NCBI GenBank assembly: GCA_946405565.1
Contig: CAMJHU010000051.1
Location: 1 to 8,756, forward strand
DNA from: an uncultured Clostridia bacterium
GTDB lineage: Bacteria > Bacillota > Clostridia > Oscillospirales > Acutalibacteraceae
DNA length: 8,756 nt
Reading direction: 5' to 3'
The notes below the pieces were generated by a model. The model saw only the letters and a list, made by a program, of their open reading frames with translations. It ran no database searches and had not been told where the DNA came from. The first letter of the stretch is position 1, and every line of letters begins with the position of its first letter. The translations under genes were made by a program, and so were the position numbers. Of the stretch, positions 5,873 to 8,756 are shown piece by piece.

Positions 5873-7543
5873 TCACATCAGCTTCACCAATGCGCTCTTC
5901 TTATAGAAGGATACACCGTAGCACATCACTTGTTTGTAGCCGTCAAAATTGGCGGCGTATTTTTTTTGCTCAATCTGAGCAAGTGCCTCGTTGCAATCGC
6001 CCTGCATGGCAGACTGACTTTCTGAACGCTTGGCTTCTATGATAATGGCTCTACGGTTGGACTTGTCTCTCAGTTCGAGGTCTGGTCTGCCGAGTCCTCG
6101 CTCCTTGTTAGAACGCACTTCATAGCCGCGTCCCACAAACAATCCCGCAAGAAAAGCATGGTAATAATTCTCGTGGTAATCCATATAGCTGATGGTATGC
6201 CACAGCAAATCAGACAGAATCTCCGATGCTTTTGCCGCATCACCATTCCACAACGCATTCATCAGATTCTGCAATTGCGGCTGATTGACGGTCTTCACAA
6301 ATTGATCCACAACTACTTCCTGAAAAATTCCCGCAATCTCTCTGTTGGGTATTCTCAATTCAATGGGATATTCCGCTTCTTCCGACTCATCATTATGACG
6401 GATAGCTTGGGTAATGTACCCCGTCATCAGAAGAATGCTCCACAGATTCCGTTCCGAATCATAGGCATTATCATACGTCAGGGTATCGACCACCGTTTCC
6501 GTGATAGTTCCACCATTGAGAAGGGTTTCAAATTTATCGGACACATCGAATTCCGTCATTTCAAAGAACTGCCTGATTGCCGCGTTGCCGCCCGTATTCT
6601 TCCAATAATTCTTCGGCTTGGCATTGGGATTCTTCAACAGTGCCGCCGCATAGTTTACCACGTCCCACGGGCAATAGATCTCTGTATCGCCAAAGAGATA
6701 CCCGTCATACCATTCCTTGATGATGCCCGCTTTGTCAGACAACTGGAAGTCATCCAGCAGCTTCTCCACTTCGTCCTGCGTGAATCCGAAATAGGGCGAA
6801 AATTCCTCATCTAACACCGAATAGCACGCAAAATTGTTGACACCCGTAAATATGCTTTCTTTGGGAATTCTCAGGCAGCCTGTCACAATCGCAAATTTCA
6901 GATATTCATTGGTTTTGAGCGAGGTACTCAGCATTCCTCTGATCAAGTCCAGCATCTGCACATAGTAGCCGTTCTCGTGCGCTTTGGCAAGCGGAACATC
7001 ATATTCATCAATCAGCAGAATGACGGGCTTTTCATAGACCGCGTTCATCATTCGCATGATGGCTTTGAGCGATATGCCCACATCAGCCGCACTCGCCTCA
7101 CGATAAATCAAATCATGCAGTATCTTTTTGTCCGCCACGCTGATTTTCGGGCTGTCGAGCAAAGATTCTACCGATTTGCAATATTCAGAAAGAACAGTGC
7201 AAAGCCTTTGATACGCACTATCAAAATTCAGCCCTTCCACATCTTTCAGCGAGAGGAACAGAACGGGGTATTGATTCATGTATTCTTGGCAGAATTCCGT
7301 ATGCTCCATGATGTGAAGTCCGTGAAATACCTCACGGTTTTCCTTATGAAAAGCACTGAAAAAGCTCTCCATCATACTCAGTGTGAGCGTCTTTCCGAAA
7401 CGTCGGGGACGTGTAAAAAGCGTCACTGCGTTGTTGCTTTCCTGCACCAATTCATACAGCAATTCGGTCTTATCCACGTAATAACTGTCCGACTGACGCA
7501 GTGCCACAAAATCTTCCCCACCGACTGAGATCCTTCTTGCCAT
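5873..7543 (-). CDS. AAA-ATPase-like protein with C-terminal PD-(D/E)XK nuclease
   Basis: This 556-residue protein has the two-part layout of the AAA-ATPase_like (PF09820) plus PDDEXK_9 (PF08011) family, which is abundant in Clostridia and Bacteroidetes. Visible features: DKTELLYEL lead-in (24-32), Walker A TRPRRFGKT (44-52, Lys51), Walker B PVILLIDEYD (173-182, Asp179/Glu180), VTGCLRIPKESIFTGVNNF (220-238), WYDGY (278-282), and the nuclease core GRPDLEL (485-491, Asp488) with IIEAK (501-505, Glu503/Lys505). All key residues look intact and the length is usual, so it seems functional. AAAGGTGG seven bases before the ATG fixes the start. The biological role of the family is not settled; its multiple-copy, patchy distribution suggests mobile or conflict-related functions. 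It is the last gene before the tRNA-Trp remnant, downstream of thpR, with its own promoter. Confidence 0.93.
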   Translation of the reverse strand: MARRISVGGEDFVALRQSDSYYVDKTELLYELVQESNNAVTLFTRPRRFGKTLTLSMMESFFSAFHKENREVFHGLHIMEHTEFCQEYMNQYPVLFLSLKDVEGLNFDSAYQRLCTVLSEYCKSVESLLDSPKISVADKKILHDLIYREASAADVGISLKAIMRMMNAVYEKPVILLIDEYDVPLAKAHENGYYVQMLDLIRGMLSTSLKTNEYLKFAIVTGCLRIPKESIFTGVNNFACYSVLDEEFSPYFGFTQDEVEKLLDDFQLSDKAGIIKEWYDGYLFGDTEIYCPWDVVNYAAALLKNPNAKPKNYWKNTGGNAAIRQFFEMTEFDVSDKFETLLNGGTITETVVDTLTYDNAYDSERNLWSILLMTGYITQAIRHNDESEEAEYPIELRIPNREIAGIFQEVVVDQFVKTVNQPQLQNLMNALWNGDAAKASEILSDLLWHTISYMDYHENYYHAFLAGLFVGRGYEVRSNKERGLGRPDLELRDKSNRRAIIIEAKRSESQSAMQGDCNEALAQIEQKKYAANFDGYKQVMCYGVSFYKKSALVKLM

Positions 7544-7580
7544 AAGTGATCCACCTTTTTAATAAAGTCTTTCCTTCCAT

Positions 7581-7609
7581 ATTATAAGCCACTTGCAGTG
7601 GATTGTCAA
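7581..7609 (-). promoter_or_regulatory. Consensus promoter of the AAA/nuclease gene with spacer palindrome
   Basis: On the minus strand TTGACA (7609-7604) and TATAAT (7586-7581) are both perfect and 17 bases apart. The -35 box contains the TGA stop of thpR (7608-7606). A palindrome, CCACT-TGC-AGTGG on the plus strand (7589-7601), fills most of the spacer and could serve as an operator. The leader is only about 30 bases. Confidence 0.85.
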
Positions 7610-8118
7610 TCCGACGATTCTGCCTGAATGCTGCCGACTTCCGTGTAAATCATACCGTCCTTCCCACGGTCAGAGCGCATCAATGAAATGGTATCCACTG
7701 TCATTGACACAGGTACAAAGCTGACAGGTGGTATCTTGTCCACAGAAGCCCTGCGCAGTAATGTGATGTGCGGGTTGAACTTCTTTTTGTCAAACAGAAT
7801 GTGTTTTTCCGCCAGAGCGCGTCTGATTCGCTTTGCCACCGCTTCGAGCGCGGAAGAATGCGTCACGCCTGCCCACCACAAATCTCCAAACGCGCCAACG
7901 CCCTCCAATTGCAGCGGAATCGGCGCGAATGTCACATTTTGCAGCGCGTCCATCACGGGCATCGGGTCTGGATATTCCCCGATGAATGCAAGCGTCAGGT
8001 GCAGGTTCTCCTCGGAACTGTAATTCCCGCGAACGCCCATATCATACCAGTCATTCTGGAGGTCAATGAGGGTTTCCTTTTTCTCTTGGGTTAGGTTGAT
8101 GGCTATGAATAATCGCAT
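7606..8118 (-). CDS. thpR: RNA 2',3'-cyclic phosphodiesterase (2H family, LigT/ThpR)
   Basis: The product is 170 residues from the ATG at 8118-8116, which has AAGGAGT just upstream; an in-frame ATG at 8154 lies before the expected transcript start and is not preferred. The start MRLFIAINL, the two catalytic HxTx motifs HLTL (40-43) and HITL (117-120), and LEGVGAFGD (71-79) define the 2H phosphoesterase superfamily, ThpR branch. These enzymes open 2',3'-cyclic phosphate ends of RNA to 2'-phosphate in the cytoplasm; the bacterial physiological role is vague. The length is normal and both motifs are intact. It lies between a primase gene and the AAA/nuclease gene, with its own promoter and a terminator upstream, so it looks like an independent cargo gene. 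A role against cyclic-nucleotide immune signals, as for phage 2H enzymes such as Acb1, is conceivable but unsupported here. Confidence 0.9.
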   Translation of the reverse strand: MRLFIAINLTQEKKETLIDLQNDWYDMGVRGNYSSEENLHLTLAFIGEYPDPMPVMDALQNVTFAPIPLQLEGVGAFGDLWWAGVTHSSALEAVAKRIRRALAEKHILFDKKKFNPHITLLRRASVDKIPPVSFVPVSMTVDTISLMRSDRGKDGMIYTEVGSIQAESSD

Positions 8119-8156
8119 GGTGTACTCCTTTTTCTGTAGACAATTCTTACGCACTT

Positions 8157-8185
8157 ATTATAGCTGATGTCAAACATAATAACAA
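8157..8185 (-). promoter_or_regulatory. Promoter of thpR
   Basis: On the minus strand TTGTTA (8185-8180) and perfect TATAAT (8162-8157) are 17 bases apart. The expected transcript start near 8150 gives a leader of about 32 bases to the ATG at 8118 and supports that start over the one at 8154. Confidence 0.7.
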
Positions 8186-8194
8186 CTGCATTTT

Positions 8195-8239
8195 CCAAGA
8201 AAACGAGGCATTCCTCGTCCGAAAACAGAAGAATGCCTC
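8195..8239 (-). terminator. Hairpin terminator between the primase and thpR
   Basis: GAGGCATTC (8205-8213) pairs perfectly with GAATGCCTC (8231-8239), nine pairs around a 17-base loop. On the minus strand it is followed by GTTTTCTT. A smaller alternative stem, CGAGG-CATT-CCTCG (8204-8217), uses the same T-rich tail. It lies about 70 bases after the primase stop. Confidence 0.65.
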
Positions 8240-8274
8240 TCTGAACAGTCTAAATTAGTTGGTTTACGAAGCTG

Positions 8275-8308
8275 GATCCTGCAAAAAGATCGGGAATGAA
8301 TCAGGATC
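8275..8308. repeat. GATCCTG/CAGGATC inverted repeat after the primase stop
   Basis: Seven-base perfect arms (8275-8281 and 8302-8308) are 20 bases apart, directly after the stop codon at 8311. No T run follows on either strand, so it may stabilise the transcript end or be chance. Confidence 0.3.
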
Positions 8309-8310
8309 TC

Positions 8311-8756
8311 TTAAGCGCTCCACGCATTGCGCTTGAGAAATACATACTTATACTCATCGTAGGCTTCATCATTCAGCGTGAAATCCGCAAAATAATGAGT
8401 GCCATTCACGATTTTGACTGTACCCCTTCCGATGCGTTCCAGCACCTTTCGGAATTCAACCCTACTGACACGATCCTTGCGTTTGTTCTCCTTGCACCAT
8501 TCCTGATAAACCGCGTAGACTTTGCTCTTGGAGCTTTCGCCTTTGACTTTTTCAGTGGTGCAGCAGGTTTTTATAAACGCCGTCACACTGTCGTTCTGAG
8601 CCTTATATTCTTCCAGATAGGAACGGTTCAGCGAAGTTGTGCTGAACTTGTAGTCATTGTCAATGTATTCGTACAAGGCTTCAATGGCGCGTGATACAAT
8701 ATATTCACGTTCTTCCCAGAGTTTATCCAGAAGTTGGGAATCGCGGGGGATCATGC
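8311..8756 (-). CDS. C-terminal part of a D5/P4-family phage-plasmid primase-helicase
   Basis: The frame is open to the window edge and ends at TAA 8313-8311, giving about 147 visible residues; the ATP-binding core and true start lie beyond the edge. The visible part begins IPRDSQLLDKLWEEREYIVSRAIEAL. It continues with SYLEEYKAQNDSVTAFI, then SKVYAVYQEWCKENKRKDRVSRVEFRKVLE, and ends with a short strand-rich tail. The L-x-x-K-L-x-x-E-x-x-x-I order, then E-Y-x-x-x-N-D-S-V-x-x-F-I and Y-x-x-W-C, is the usual C-terminus of D5-like superfamily 3 helicases linked to primases, which unwind DNA at mobile-element or phage origins. It marks the right block as a replicating or integrating element. The tryptophan usual in the W-A-I-E-G motif is replaced (SRAIEAL), a small deviation. 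Confidence 0.8.
   Translation of the reverse strand, partial: MIPRDSQLLDKLWEEREYIVSRAIEALYEYIDNDYKFSTTSLNRSYLEEYKAQNDSVTAFIKTCCTTEKVKGESSKSKVYAVYQEWCKENKRKDRVSRVEFRKVLERIGRGTVKIVNGTHYFADFTLNDEAYDEYKYVFLKRNAWSA

Noticed and set aside
6158..7528. Two long plus-strand open frames of 218 and 183 codons
   Set aside because: They lie wholly antisense to the AAA/nuclease gene, whose motifs are intact. The long frames reflect its codon composition.
7688..8094. Plus-strand open frames of 111 and 108 codons
   Set aside because: They are antisense to thpR, overlap each other, and have no family resemblance.
8296..8694. Plus-strand open frame of 132 codons with hydrophobic stretches
   Set aside because: It is antisense to the primase C-terminus, which has the recognisable motifs. 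The hydrophobic look comes from the reverse complement of charged codons.

Overview
The window looks like a piece of a low-to-mid GC Gram-positive genome, probably a gut-type member of the Clostridia. The evidence is the AGGAGG-like ribosome binding sites, near-consensus sigma-A promoters, a DUF6809-type small protein, an AAA-ATPase-like/PD-(D/E)XK protein, and T-run hairpin terminators. It appears to be an accessory region made of two blocks of different origin. The left block (about 350-3840) is visibly A/T-richer; the right block (from about 5630) is closer to balanced composition.

Left edge (1-637): the 3' end of a DUF6809-like gene on the plus strand faces a minus-strand small cysteine-rich gene broken by a one-base frameshift. 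A hairpin terminator lies between them. Middle (704-5259): a clear promoter drives a translationally coupled pair, a YobI/KAP-like membrane-inserted P-loop NTPase followed by a 320-residue protein I do not recognise. A hairpin terminator follows. A second strong promoter then drives a 430-residue protein with an N-terminal nucleoside-deoxyribosyltransferase/TIR-like domain and a C-terminal TPR-like helical region. This architecture is common for effectors in bacterial conflict systems, so the three genes are the best candidate here for a little-described defence cassette. That function is inferred and not shown.

Junction (5260-5872): there is no credible protein gene. It holds a strong long-armed hairpin, a short AT-rich palindrome, a textbook minus-strand terminator, and a tRNA-Trp remnant. 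The remnant's 3' half, from anticodon loop to CCA, is intact, while its 5' half is degenerate and interrupted. About 100 bases to the right are five spaced copies of GTYAGAY. Together these look like the end of an integrative element that used tRNA-Trp as its target.

Right block (5873-8756, all minus strand): reading leftward, the end of a D5/P4-family phage-plasmid primase-helicase, a terminator, an RNA 2',3'-cyclic phosphodiesterase (ThpR/LigT) with its own promoter, and an AAA-ATPase-like protein with a C-terminal PD-(D/E)XK nuclease. The last has a consensus promoter whose -35 box overlaps the thpR stop codon. This fits the replication and cargo end of an integrated mobile element finishing at the tRNA-Trp remnant.
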